42,549 nt of DNA from Sulfitobacter sp. (GCA_029252045.1 JAQXCD010000042.1:1-42549), one strand, 5' to 3'. Counted from the first letter of the stretch, positions 1 to 8,754 are shown. Made by a program: numbers and translations. Notes: generated by a model from the letters alone, not told the origin.

Positions 1-1
1 T

Positions 2-709
2 GAGGAATATTTCCGCCCCCTTGCGCAGTTGCTGGGGCCGGATCAGCCGGTGATGGGTGTCTCGTTTGCGTCTTTGGGGCCGGATTCACCTGTTGGCGTA
101 GAAAATACGGCAGCGCGCTATTGCGCGGATATCAACGCATATTATCCCGAGGGGCCGATCCATCTGATTGCTGTGTCGCTGGCAAGCTATCTGGCAGTGG
201 AGCTGGCGCACCAGCTGAAAGCGGGTGGCAGGGATGTTGCTACATTGGCGATTATCGACGCAGCAGGACCCGGCGGTAGGCGGGAGGTCACCGGACTGCC
301 AAGGGGCATAGCCCATCTGCGCCGCGCCAGATACATCGGCCGTGATTATCCAGCACATCTGCTGCGCAACAGGATGTACGATTTGCGCGTGGCCCATGCT
401 GCCCGTGTGCTCCGGCGTGACGCACGGCGCGGAAACGTTGCAGCCCCCGTGAATGTGGCGCAGTTTGATGCCGCCAACGAGGCAGCACTGGACCAATACA
501 CGCCGCGCAAAATTGATGTCCCTTTGATCATTTTCCGTGCGGAGAGCAACTTTCTCGACAGTGCCGAGGGGATCAGAACGGGCCTCGGATGGGCCGAGAT
601 CGCATCTGCCGGTTTTGAAGTAATCGACGTGCAGGGCATTCACCTGTCCCTGCTGCAAGAGCCGAACGTTGAAAAGATTGCGCAAGTACTGCTCAAACGC
701 TGGTACTAG
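2..709 (+). CDS. Thioesterase-type alpha/beta hydrolase, C-terminal part (5' end outside window)
   Basis: The reading frame is open from base 2, so this is the 3' part of a longer gene; the first ATG at 29 is probably internal. The sequence resembles the thioesterase domain found at the C-terminus of non-ribosomal peptide or polyketide synthases, or a free-standing type II thioesterase. Visible pieces are a nucleophile-elbow region reading IHLIAVSLASYLAVELAHQL and a C-terminal GIHLSLLQEP segment that supplies the catalytic histidine. The elbow is unusual: the family normally has GxSxG (often GHSMGG), while here both glycines are replaced (AVSLA), although the serine stays. Whether it is a stand-alone enzyme or the tail of a synthetase cannot be told from this window. 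The 171-bp gap to the next gene (710-880) shows nothing recognisable. Confidence 0.7.
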   Translation, partial: EEYFRPLAQLLGPDQPVMGVSFASLGPDSPVGVENTAARYCADINAYYPEGPIHLIAVSLASYLAVELAHQLKAGGRDVATLAIIDAAGPGGRREVTGLPRGIAHLRRARYIGRDYPAHLLRNRMYDLRVAHAARVLRRDARRGNVAAPVNVAQFDAANEAALDQYTPRKIDVPLIIFRAESNFLDSAEGIRTGLGWAEIASAGFEVIDVQGIHLSLLQEPNVEKIAQVLLKRWY

Positions 710-880
710 TGCTCCTGTCCTTGAAACCACGCGTACAGCCCGCCTTGATCGTTGGATAAATGCAGCAAATTCCTGCAAGTCCCAAGTTTGCTCTGGCATT
801 TTGTGGCCAATTTTAGTTTTCATTCCTGAGGCTGCCCGAAAGCGGTCTGTAACGGCACCATTGGCAAGCGGGCAGGGCAT

Positions 881-2494
881 ATGGCGGACTACGATTATAT
901 CATCATCGGAGCAGGTTCGGCTGGTTGTGTGCTGGCCGAACGGCTCAGTGCCTCCGGGCGTCACAGCGTGCTGGTGCTGGAGGCGGGCGGGCGTGGCCGC
1001 TCGCCCTGGATTGCGCTGCCGCTGGGCTATGGCAAGACCTACTTCGACCCCGCAGTGAACTGGAAATACAAGTCCGAACCCGAAGAAGCGTTGGCAGGCC
1101 GCTCAGGCTATTGGCCGCGCGGCAAAGTGGTCGGCGGATCAGGGGCAATCAACGCGCTGGTCTATGCGCGCGGGTTGCCACGGGACTTTGACGATTGGGT
1201 GTCGGCGGGGGCTACCGGCTGGGATTGGGACACTGTGCGCCAGACCTATGAGGCGATGGAGACGCAGGTGGGCGCGGATGGTACCCGCAAGGGCACAGGG
1301 CGCTTGCATGTGCAGGATGTTGCGGACCAGATCCACCGCGCGAACCGTCATTTCTTTGCCGCCGCAAAAGAGTTGGGATTGCCCGCAACAGACAACATCA
1401 ACGGCGCGCAAAACGAAGGGGCTGCCGTCTACCGGATCAACACCAGCAGGGGCCGGCGGATGCACTCGGCGCGGGCGTTTCTGGCACCCGCACTCAAGCG
1501 GCCCAATGTCACCTTGATGACCGGCGCCATGGTCGAGCGGATTGTCTTTGAATGCACCCGCGCCACCGCCGTCACCCTGCGCCACAAGGGCAAGCCGCTG
1601 AGCCTTCGGGCAGGGCGCGAGATTATTCTGTCGGCGGGGGCTGTCACTTCGCCGCGCATCTTGCAGCTGTCGGGCGTGGGGCCTGCGGACACGCTGCGCC
1701 AAATGGGGATCACACCCGTGCTGCACGCCCCGCATGTGGGCGGTAACCTGCAAGACCATCTGGGCATCAACTATTACTTCCGCGCAACCGAACCGACGTT
1801 GAACAACGTGCTGCGCCCGTTCCATGGCAAGGTGCGCGCGGCCCTGCAATACGCGCTGACGCGGCGCGGGCCACTTTCGTTGTCGGTCAACCAGTGCGGC
1901 GGCTACTTCCGCTCCTCGCCCGATCTGGCCCAGCCGGACCAGCAGCTCTATTTCAACCCCGTTACCTACAGCACGGCCCCTGCGGGCAAACGCAGCGTGG
2001 TCCAGCCGGACCCGTTCCCCGGTTTTATCATCAGTTTCCAGCCGTCCCGCCCCACCAGTCGCGGACGTATCGATATCCGCTCGGCCGATCCGCTGGCGGC
2101 CCCGTTGATCCGCCCCAACTCGCTGTCCACCGATGAGGACCGGTCACAGGTGATCGCAGGGGCGCAGCTGTGCCAGCAGTTGATGAACACCTCCGCGCTA
2201 AAAGGACTGGTCGAGCAGGCGATGAATCCCGACCTTCGCCGTATGACGCCCGATGATATCCTCGCTGATTTCCGCGAGCGCTGTGGTACGGTTTTCCATC
2301 CTGTAGGCACGTGCCGGATGGGGGCTGATGCGGCAAGCTCAGTCGTGTGCCCCAAGCTCAAGGTGCACGGGCTGGCGGGCCTGCGTGTGGTTGATGCCTC
2401 TACCTTCCCGAACATCACATCCGCCAACACGAACGCGCCTACGATGATGCTGGCCCACCGCGCCGCTGATCTGATTTTGGAGGACGCGACATGA
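881..2494 (+). CDS. GMC-family FAD-dependent oxidoreductase (choline/alcohol dehydrogenase type)
   Basis: The 537-residue protein starts with the FAD-binding signature DYIIIGAGSAGCVLAERL at residues 5-22, followed by an acidic residue (VLEAGG) that binds the ribose, as in glucose-methanol-choline oxidoreductases. A second family signature appears near residue 255 (SAGAVTSPRILQLSG). The C-terminal catalytic region contains FHPVGTCRMG with the active-site histidine, and a later NTNAPT segment. The length is typical of bacterial choline dehydrogenase-like enzymes. It would oxidise an alcohol or polyol to an aldehyde or ketone, but the substrate cannot be read from sequence. Its stop codon overlaps the start of the enolase-superfamily gene by ATGA, so the two are translationally coupled and probably act on one pathway. 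The ATG at 881 is directly before the flavin motif; the ribosome site (GGGCAGGG) is modest. Confidence 0.88.
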   Translation: MADYDYIIIGAGSAGCVLAERLSASGRHSVLVLEAGGRGRSPWIALPLGYGKTYFDPAVNWKYKSEPEEALAGRSGYWPRGKVVGGSGAINALVYARGLPRDFDDWVSAGATGWDWDTVRQTYEAMETQVGADGTRKGTGRLHVQDVADQIHRANRHFFAAAKELGLPATDNINGAQNEGAAVYRINTSRGRRMHSARAFLAPALKRPNVTLMTGAMVERIVFECTRATAVTLRHKGKPLSLRAGREIILSAGAVTSPRILQLSGVGPADTLRQMGITPVLHAPHVGGNLQDHLGINYYFRATEPTLNNVLRPFHGKVRAALQYALTRRGPLSLSVNQCGGYFRSSPDLAQPDQQLYFNPVTYSTAPAGKRSVVQPDPFPGFIISFQPSRPTSRGRIDIRSADPLAAPLIRPNSLSTDEDRSQVIAGAQLCQQLMNTSALKGLVEQAMNPDLRRMTPDDILADFRERCGTVFHPVGTCRMGADAASSVVCPKLKVHGLAGLRVVDASTFPNITSANTNAPTMMLAHRAADLILEDAT

Positions 2495-3663
2495 GCATGC
2501 CCTATTCAACTTCCGGCACGGCCCCCGTCAATTATGACCGGGGGGCCGCAGACGTGGGCCCGCGCATCGACAAGATCGAGACGTTCTGCACGCCGCTTAT
2601 CGGGTTTGTCCGCGTCACTGCCGAAGGTGGCACAACGGGCTGGGGGCAGGTCTCGACTTATAACAGCGATCTGACCTGCGAAATCCTGCACCGTCAGGTG
2701 GCGCCTTGGACGCTGGGCCGTGGGATGGACGCGCTGGAAGCGGTGATTGCGGAAATCCCGTTGCGGGAGCATAAATTTCCGGGCACCTATCTGCGCCGCG
2801 CAATGGCGGGGCTGGATACCGCCGTCTGGGACTGGCGCGGGAAAGTCGCGGGCAAGCCTGTGGCCGAGCTGCTGGGCGGCACTGCCGGCCCGATCCGCGC
2901 CTATGCCTCGTCGATGCGGCGTGACATCACGCCAGAGGCAGAGGCCGCGCGTATGACTGCCCTGCGCGACACCTACGGGTTTGATGCGTTCAAAGTGCGT
3001 GTTGGCGCCGAATGCGGGCAGGACCGCGACGAATGGCCCGGCCGGACCGAAGAGATCATTCCAACCATCCGCAAGGCGCTGGGGCCTGATGTGTCTCTGC
3101 TGGTCGATGGCAACTCATGCTATAGCCCCGCGCGCGCCATCACTGTGGGGCGGATGCTGGAAGACAACGGCTATGAGCATTTCGAAGAGCCGTGCCCCTA
3201 TTGGGAAATCGAGCAGACAGCCGAAGTTACCCGCACCCTGCGCATGGATGTCGCAGGCGGCGAGCAGGACTGGGACATGCAACACTGGAAGCGCATGATT
3301 GCGATGCGTGCGGTGGATATCATCCAGCCCGATGTTCTCTATCTGGGGGGGATGGGGCTGAGCATGCAGGTGGCGCAGATGGGCGCGCAGGCCAATCTGC
3401 CCTGTACGCCCCATTGCGCAAACCTGTCACTGGTGACCCTGTTCACCATGCATTTGCTGCGCGCTATCCCCAACGCGGGCCGCTATCTGGAGTTCTCGAT
3501 CGAGGATGACTACTATTACCCGTGGCAGCGCGACCTGTTTGTGCAGGACCCTTACACCATCAGCGACGGTAAGGCGCATGTGACAGAGGCCCCCGGCTGG
3601 GGGGTAGACGTGCGGCCCGACTGGCTGGCCAAATCCGCGTACAAGTGCAGCACCCGCGATTAA
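2491..3663 (+). CDS. Mandelate racemase/muconate lactonizing enzyme family protein, probable acid-sugar dehydratase
   Basis: The 390-residue protein has the two-domain architecture of the enolase superfamily. Metal ligands are visible as Asp206 (LLVDGNS), Glu232 (FEEP) and Glu258 (GGEQDW). Catalytic bases are Lys168 in a Lys-x-Arg motif (FKVRVG) and the His308 (CTPHCAN)-Asp281 (QPDV) dyad. Mandelate racemase itself has Lys-x-Lys. The Lys-x-Arg variant together with the His-Asp dyad is more usual in dehydratases acting on sugar acids. The start overlaps the preceding GMC oxidoreductase by four bases, so the pair likely forms an operon in which an alcohol or sugar is oxidised and then dehydrated or epimerised. 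That pathway is an inference. A hydroxyproline-betaine or proline-betaine epimerase role was considered because roseobacters carry one, but the motif pattern does not specifically support it. Confidence 0.85.
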   Translation: MSMPYSTSGTAPVNYDRGAADVGPRIDKIETFCTPLIGFVRVTAEGGTTGWGQVSTYNSDLTCEILHRQVAPWTLGRGMDALEAVIAEIPLREHKFPGTYLRRAMAGLDTAVWDWRGKVAGKPVAELLGGTAGPIRAYASSMRRDITPEAEAARMTALRDTYGFDAFKVRVGAECGQDRDEWPGRTEEIIPTIRKALGPDVSLLVDGNSCYSPARAITVGRMLEDNGYEHFEEPCPYWEIEQTAEVTRTLRMDVAGGEQDWDMQHWKRMIAMRAVDIIQPDVLYLGGMGLSMQVAQMGAQANLPCTPHCANLSLVTLFTMHLLRAIPNAGRYLEFSIEDDYYYPWQRDLFVQDPYTISDGKAHVTEAPGWGVDVRPDWLAKSAYKCSTRD

Positions 3664-3715
3664 GGGCAGGGTTAACAGCCCATAAGGGAAAACAGCCCTT
3701 AAGAGAGAGCTGCCC
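3661..3715. terminator. Candidate bidirectional terminator between convergent genes
   Basis: The gap between the converging enolase-superfamily gene and the ferredoxin remnant holds nested inverted repeats: TAAGGGC (3661-3667) pairs with GCCCTTA (3695-3701), and GGGCAG (3664-3669) with CTGCCC (3710-3715). A uridine-rich tail is poor on both strands, so this is only a candidate. Confidence 0.35.
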
Positions 3716-3717
3716 GC

Positions 3718-4296
3718 TTACTTGTTGTCGTCATAATCGGCGCGGGTGCGCACCCTGCGGGTTGTCGCATCATGCGGGTCAAACCCCTGATTGACGATTT
3801 CCTCCACACGGCAGTCTTCGCACATCTCCAGCACCCGCAAGCGCTGGGCGCCATCATTGCCCGAGAACATCCAGTGACCGGCAAGCTTTTCCTGCACCCG
3901 TGTGATGCCGGATCGGGTGGCAAAGGCGGCACCACAGCTGATGCAGCAGAATGGCGGTTCTTCGTGCAAGATCCGGCGCGGCGCATCCCAGGCGGCGAAA
4001 TCCAGTTGGGGTGTGAGCGTAATGGCGTCCTCGGGGCAGGTCGCGGCACAAAGACCGCATTGCACACAGGCGCTCTCGGTAAAGCGCAGCATCGGCTTCT
4101 CGGGATTATCCGGCAGCGCGCCGGTGGGGCAGACGCCCGTACAGGCCTGACACAATGTGCAAGCCTCTGCATTCACCGTGACGGCACCAAAGGGCGCGCC
4201 TGCGGGCAGCGGCAGCACGGTTGCGGGGGCAGGGGCCACGCGGTTCATCTCGGCAAAGGCTGTGACAAGCAACCCGCGCTTGTCTGTGGGCGGCAA
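3718..4296 (-). pseudogene. C-terminal remnant of a polyferredoxin (4Fe-4S protein)
   Basis: The frame, readable from a TTG at 4296 and open upstream to 4374, encodes two 4Fe-4S motifs, CTLCQACTGVCP and CVQCGLCAATCP. A C-terminal part follows with CCISCG and CEDC cysteine pairs that may bind zinc or a further cluster. Roseobacters usually carry a much longer (about 650-residue) cytosolic polyferredoxin with this C-terminus, as I recall the family. Here only the last 190-220 residues remain. The in-frame upstream codons still read like coding sequence (TPPAKAALAALPRA) and then hit a stop at 4375-4377. That stop overlaps the ATG of the divergent membrane-protein gene. No good ribosome site or ATG precedes the remnant. 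I therefore read it as a gene whose 5' two thirds were lost by deletion; a genuine short ferredoxin is the alternative. Confidence 0.55.
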
Positions 4297-4376
4297 AAAG
4301 CCCGAGGGCGCTGCGTTTAGCGCTGCGCGGGGGAGTGCTGCAAGGGCTGCCTTCGCGGGTGGTGTCAGATCGCGTT

Positions 4377-5036
4377 ATGCCGTGGATCATGCTGCTGCTC
4401 GGCGTGTTCGGGGCTGGCTGGACCTTGTACCAATATACCAACGGCGTCGACATCCAGCGCGCCAACACCACACTGAGCATACATCGCCAGTTTCTAGATA
4501 CTTTTCCCGATGGCGCGCAGGGCTTTACACAGGTGTCCGATGAGGACCGCGTGACCGAAATTTTGAAAATCCGCTGCGCGCATTATGAGCAGGCCGTATC
4601 GGACGGCCTGCTGCCAGACACGCCGAACCTGCCGGACTGCACTACGGTCACTGCCGCTCACTTTGAGCTGTTGGGCCAGCTTTCGCCGTTGGTCCCGCAA
4701 TCTGTTCGTGATGACATTCGCAAGGAAATGAACCGGATCAAAGTGGGCAGTTTTGCTGACGCGCGGCGGATGATGACGTTTTTCCGCTCTTTGCAGGTCT
4801 GTGTCGAGCGTCATCAGTGCAACTTTGAGATCACGGCAGAGCTGTTTGCAGGAGATGTTGTGGCCTTTCTGAATGCGTCTTGCAGCGTCGCGAACGTTGA
4901 TCGGGAATTTGAGCGGCAGGGCCGCATTCTGGCCGGTTTTGCACGGAGCTTGCTGCCTGACGGGGTGATCCCGTGGAACACGGACCCGTCCCGCATTGAC
5001 CTGTTCAGCTGTGATCACCTGAGATTGCAGGTGTGA
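4377..5036 (+). CDS. Membrane-anchored protein of unknown function
   Basis: The 219-residue protein begins with a single hydrophobic segment (MPWIMLLLGVFGAGWTLYQY), which acts as an uncleaved anchor or signal. A soluble, mostly helical domain with several cysteines follows (for example KIRCAHYEQA, LPDCTT, QVCVERHQCN, ASCSV, LFSCDH), suggesting disulfides in the periplasm. I do not recognise the family. The ATG at 4377 is preferred over the GTG at 4335 because the hydrophobic segment starts right after it. The start lies at the point where the ferredoxin remnant on the other strand ends, so the gene may have arrived with the rearrangement that truncated that gene. No partner gene is evident; the LysR gene follows after 87 bp. 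Confidence 0.6.
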   Translation: MPWIMLLLGVFGAGWTLYQYTNGVDIQRANTTLSIHRQFLDTFPDGAQGFTQVSDEDRVTEILKIRCAHYEQAVSDGLLPDTPNLPDCTTVTAAHFELLGQLSPLVPQSVRDDIRKEMNRIKVGSFADARRMMTFFRSLQVCVERHQCNFEITAELFAGDVVAFLNASCSVANVDREFERQGRILAGFARSLLPDGVIPWNTDPSRIDLFSCDHLRLQV

Positions 5037-5084
5037 GGGCGCGCACTGCCCTGTGAGGGTTTGACACAGAGAGAGCATCCGCGC

Positions 5085-5100
5085 ACAGTTCGCATATTGT
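5085..5100. promoter_or_regulatory. Operator-like site before the LysR gene
   Basis: ACAGTTCGCATATTGT lies 24-39 bases before the LysR start codon. It matches 14 of 16 bases of ACAGTTCTCATGTTGT at 6105-6120, upstream of the neighbouring dimethylglycine-dehydrogenase-like gene. Two near-identical sites before a LysR gene and its neighbour suggest autoregulation together with target control. Confidence 0.5.
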
Positions 5101-5123
5101 GATAACAAGGATGCACTATTGCC

Positions 5124-6089
5124 ATGTCTCTCCCCCGGGTCTCCCTTCAGGCGCTGGACGCGTTCGAGCGTGTTGCACTGGCAGGCTCCATGCAGGTTGC
5201 TGCCCGCGAAATGGGGCTTTCGATCTCGGTTGTGTCCCACCACATCGCGCGGCTGGAGGAACAGTTGGGTGTTGTCCTGCTTGACCGGACAACGCGGCCT
5301 TTCAACCTGACGCGGGAGGGTACGCAAGCGCTTGAGCATCTCTCCAAAGGGTTGCTGCACTTGCGCCGCGCTACATCGGAGACGGTGATTTCGGGGCTGA
5401 CGGGTACGCGGTCGCTGACCATCGGGATCGTCGAGGATTTCGAGAGCAGCGTGACGCCGGCTCTTGCCCTCATTCTGGCACGGCAGATGCCCCACGCGGC
5501 GCTGTCCATCTCGACAATCCTAAGCCATGATGCAGCGGAGCTGTTGCGCAGGGGAGAGATAGATCTTGCGGTTTCCTCCAGCGTGGAAGGGGCCGTAGCG
5601 GGGGTGACTGCGGCGCCGATTTTGCGGGATCCCTTTGTGATGGCTGTGCCAAAGGAGATGGCGACTGATCCTGCTGATTTACTGAGCAGGGAAAACGGCT
5701 TGCCGTTCCTGCGGTTTAATCCGAAGCACTTGATCGGGAAACAGATCGAGGCCCATCTGGCGCGCAGCCGGATCGAGCTGGCAAACAGGTATTCCTTTGA
5801 CAGTGTCCAGTCGATCATGGCTGTGATTGCGGGCAACGAAGGCTGGTCGCTGATCACGCCTTTGGGCTACATGCGCGCACGCCGTTTCGCCGAGAGTGTC
5901 CGGCTGGATCCTTTGCCGCTGGCCGCTTTTGCACGAACGATCGCGCTCACCTCGCGCGCGGGGTTTGATGAGCAGATCGTACAGGCAATTGCCGCGGTGT
6001 TGCGCCAGATTATCCAGCGCGAGGTGGTTGGGCCTGCATCTGCGCAATTTCCGTGGCTCGACGGGTCTTTTGTAGTGATTGAACCTTAG
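5124..6089 (+). CDS. LysR-family transcriptional regulator
   Basis: The 321-residue protein has the standard LysR layout. An N-terminal winged helix-turn-helix spans about residues 5-65 (VSLQALDAFERVALAGSMQV through SISVVSHHIARLEEQLG and LLDRTT). The helical linker and an effector-binding domain run from about residue 95 to the end. The DNA-binding part is closest in style to GcvA-like members (LQALDAFE start). It lies directly upstream of, and in the same direction as, the dimethylglycine-dehydrogenase-like gene, 113 bp from it. Matching operator-like motifs precede both genes (5085-5100 and 6100-6130). The simplest reading is that it senses a methylated amine or glycine-related compound and controls the 6203-9639 unit; the effector itself is not visible. 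Confidence 0.85.
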   Translation: MSLPRVSLQALDAFERVALAGSMQVAAREMGLSISVVSHHIARLEEQLGVVLLDRTTRPFNLTREGTQALEHLSKGLLHLRRATSETVISGLTGTRSLTIGIVEDFESSVTPALALILARQMPHAALSISTILSHDAAELLRRGEIDLAVSSSVEGAVAGVTAAPILRDPFVMAVPKEMATDPADLLSRENGLPFLRFNPKHLIGKQIEAHLARSRIELANRYSFDSVQSIMAVIAGNEGWSLITPLGYMRARRFAESVRLDPLPLAAFARTIALTSRAGFDEQIVQAIAAVLRQIIQREVVGPASAQFPWLDGSFVVIEP

Positions 6090-6099
6090 CTGAAATCCG

Positions 6100-6130
6100 C
6101 GACAACAGTTCTCATGTTGTCGAAACTGTT
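6100..6130. promoter_or_regulatory. Nested inverted repeats, probable LysR operator
   Basis: CGACAACA (6100-6107) and TGTTGTCG (6115-6122) form a perfect inverted repeat around GTTCTCA. A second one, AACAGTT (6104-6110) with AACTGTT (6124-6130), overlaps it. The core ACAGTTCTCATGTTGT is repeated with two changes before the LysR gene. It sits about 73-103 bp upstream of the next start codon, where LysR regulators often bind. Confidence 0.55.
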
Positions 6131-6202
6131 ATGTCTGCATTGACCTTGCGTCCTACTGTGGCAATGGGTAGCGCAACCATTTTTCAAAACGGAGTGACAG
6201 GC

Positions 6203-8638
6203 ATGCGCGATCAGGTTCGGGTCGTCGTTATTGGCGGCGGCATCGCAGGGTGCTCAACGCTGTACCACCTTACGCAGGAGGGCTGGACGGACGTTATGCT
6301 GATCGAGCGGGACGAGCTGACGTCCGGCACAACATGGCACTCGGCGGCACAGGTCACCAACTTCGGCATGACCCAGACGATGGTGGGGCTGAAAACCCAC
6401 TCCATCAATCTGTATAAAGAACTGCGCGATGATCCAGAGTATCCCGTAGGCTATAACCACGGTGATGGCGGCATCCGTCTGGCAAACACCGAAGCGCAGA
6501 TGGATGGCTACCGCCACTTTGCGTCAATGGCTGCCGGTATGGGTGTCGATTTTGAAGTCATCGACGCTGAGGAATGTGCGCGCCGCCATCCGCTGATTTC
6601 CACAGACAACCTGCTGGGCGGCTTGTGGGATCCGACCGACGGGCACATCGACCCCGCGCAATTGTGTCAGGCTCTGGCGCGCCGCGCGCGTCTGGCAGGC
6701 GCCGAAGTGAACCGCCACACCCCCGTGACCGGATTGACCCAGCACGCGGACAGCACATGGACCGTGCACACCGAAAAGGGTGATGTGAAATGTGAAATCG
6801 TGGTGAACGCAGGCGGCTACCGCTGTAACGAAGTCGGCGCGATGATGGGTGTGCAGCACCCCGTCGCCTCGATGGAGCACCAGTACTTCCTGACCGAAGA
6901 CATCCCCGCAATCGCCGAGGCAGGCCACCGTATCCCGCTGCTGCGCTGCCCGATCAGCGATTATTACTGCCGTCAGGAAAAAGGCGGCTTGCTGCTGGGC
7001 TTCTATGAGCAGGACTGCCGCACTTGGGGCATGGACGGCATCGACCCGAAATTCACAAATGATCTGTGCCCTGATGATCTGGACCGCGTGACAGACGTGT
7101 TGGAGGGCGCCTTTGCCCGTATGCCTGCGCTGATGGAAACGGGTATCCGTCAGGTTGTAAACGGCCCGATCACCTACACCATCGACGGCGCGCCTCTGGT
7201 GGGCCGCATCCCCGGCAAGCGCAACGCATTCTGCATTATCGGCCTGCGTGCGGGTCTGGGCGAGGGCGGCGGCCATGGCTGGCTGCTGGCGCAACAGATT
7301 GTGCACGGCGAGGCGCAGTATGACACATGGGTCACCGACCCGCGCCGCTTTACCGGCCACGCCACGATTGAGCTGACTGCGTTGAAAGCCGTCGAGGACT
7401 ATCAGAACGAATTCCGCTTCCACTTCCCGCACGAGCACCGCCCCGCAGGCCGCCCGATGAAGTCCACGCCGTTGACACCGCTGTTTGTGGCCGAAGGGGC
7501 CGAAATGGGTATCGTCAACGGTTGGGAGCGGATCGACTATATCAAGCCGTCGGTGGATTTCGAGGAGACGTTGGGCTATCGCTTCAACGAGGTTCACGCT
7601 GTTGTCGCAGACGAGGTGCAAGCGATTGCCACAGGCGTCGGCATGACCGAAGTTTCCGGCTTTAACCGGTTTGAGTTGACGGGCGCGGATGTGCACAGCT
7701 TCCTTGACCGCATGATGTGCGGCACTGTTACAAAACGCTGGGGCCGTGTTGGTCTGGGCTATTTGCTGAATGACAAAGGCATGCTGAAGGGCGAGGCGAC
7801 AATCGCCAATATCCCGGCCTCTGATCGTGGGCCAAACCGCGTCTGGTACGGCTCCGCCGCCGCGTCCGAATTCCACGATATGGACTGGTTGCAGATGCAC
7901 CTGCGCGCGGATGAGGATGTGCAGATCAAGTCGCTGACCAACTCCCACACGATCCTTGTGATTGCGGGCCCGAAATCCCGTGATGTTCTGTCTGCCGCCG
8001 CGCGCGGTGACTGGTCGCGGGAGGCCTTCCCGTGGCTGTCGCTGCGCGAGGCGCATATCGGCATCGCCCCTGCGACGGTTCTGGCCATCAGCTTCTCGGG
8101 GGAGCTGGCCTATGAAATCCACGTGCCCAACCAGAACCTGCATGCCGCCTATCTGGCACTGCGCAAGGCAGGGGGGCCGCACGGCCTGCGCCTGTTCGGC
8201 TCCCGCGCGGTGGATTCCATGCGGCTGGAAAAGGGCTTCCTGCATTGGAAAGCCGACATCCTGACCGAGTTCGACCCCTTCGAGACAGGGCTGGACCGGT
8301 TTGTGAAGCTCGATAAGGGTGACTTTGTCGGTAAGGAGGCTCTGCTGGCGCGGGTAGAGGGAGGGCCGCAGCGGCTGCTGGTGACATTAACGCTGGATGC
8401 AAAAGATGCAGCTTCCCATGGCGGCGCATCCGTGCGCTCCGACGGGCGCATCATTGGCACGGTGACATCGGCTGATTGGGGCCACCGCACGGGGCTGAAC
8501 ATCGCCTATGCCTTTGTCGAGCCTGCGATGGCGTCGGTTGGTACGGAATTGACGGTTGATGTTGTGGGCGCCCCTGTGCCCGCACGGATCATCGACAGCA
8601 GCCCCTACGACCCGTCGTTCGAGCGTATGCGGTCCTGA
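6203..8638 (+). CDS. Dimethylglycine dehydrogenase-like FAD/folate enzyme (DAO-GcvT fusion)
   Basis: Read from ATG 6203, which has GGAG nine bases upstream, the product is 811 residues; the earlier ATG at 6131 would add a tail with no function and overlap the operator region. The N-terminal half is a D-amino-acid-oxidase/glycine-oxidase fold with the FAD motif VVVIGGGIAGCST (residues 8-20) and SGTTWHSAAQ. His46 in the latter is the residue that carries covalent flavin in mammalian and Arthrobacter dimethylglycine or sarcosine enzymes. From about residue 425 it continues into the folate-binding GcvT domain, with typical segments such as SFSGELAYEIHVP and GSRAVDSMRLEKGFLHWKAD. Such enzymes demethylate N,N-dimethylglycine or sarcosine and pass the one-carbon unit to tetrahydrofolate. 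A FolD-like gene downstream fits this, as does the position beside a methylated-amine cluster. The exact substrate is inferred. Confidence 0.8.
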   Translation: MRDQVRVVVIGGGIAGCSTLYHLTQEGWTDVMLIERDELTSGTTWHSAAQVTNFGMTQTMVGLKTHSINLYKELRDDPEYPVGYNHGDGGIRLANTEAQMDGYRHFASMAAGMGVDFEVIDAEECARRHPLISTDNLLGGLWDPTDGHIDPAQLCQALARRARLAGAEVNRHTPVTGLTQHADSTWTVHTEKGDVKCEIVVNAGGYRCNEVGAMMGVQHPVASMEHQYFLTEDIPAIAEAGHRIPLLRCPISDYYCRQEKGGLLLGFYEQDCRTWGMDGIDPKFTNDLCPDDLDRVTDVLEGAFARMPALMETGIRQVVNGPITYTIDGAPLVGRIPGKRNAFCIIGLRAGLGEGGGHGWLLAQQIVHGEAQYDTWVTDPRRFTGHATIELTALKAVEDYQNEFRFHFPHEHRPAGRPMKSTPLTPLFVAEGAEMGIVNGWERIDYIKPSVDFEETLGYRFNEVHAVVADEVQAIATGVGMTEVSGFNRFELTGADVHSFLDRMMCGTVTKRWGRVGLGYLLNDKGMLKGEATIANIPASDRGPNRVWYGSAAASEFHDMDWLQMHLRADEDVQIKSLTNSHTILVIAGPKSRDVLSAAARGDWSREAFPWLSLREAHIGIAPATVLAISFSGELAYEIHVPNQNLHAAYLALRKAGGPHGLRLFGSRAVDSMRLEKGFLHWKADILTEFDPFETGLDRFVKLDKGDFVGKEALLARVEGGPQRLLVTLTLDAKDAASHGGASVRSDGRIIGTVTSADWGHRTGLNIAYAFVEPAMASVGTELTVDVVGAPVPARIIDSSPYDPSFERMRS

Positions 8639-8754
8639 GGCTGAATGCGGGGGGCATTGGCGCAAACAGTGTCAAACACGTCGTAGTTCCAGATTGACGG
8701 CGTCGCTGCATGCGGGCCAATAGGAACGTGACCGTGTTTGAATGGATTGTGCCA

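Noticed and set aside
6524..8245. Long open frame (573 codons) on the minus strand
   Set aside because: It is antisense to the well-supported dimethylglycine-dehydrogenase-like gene and reads as low-complexity His/Ala/Val-rich protein without motifs, an effect of GC-rich codon use.
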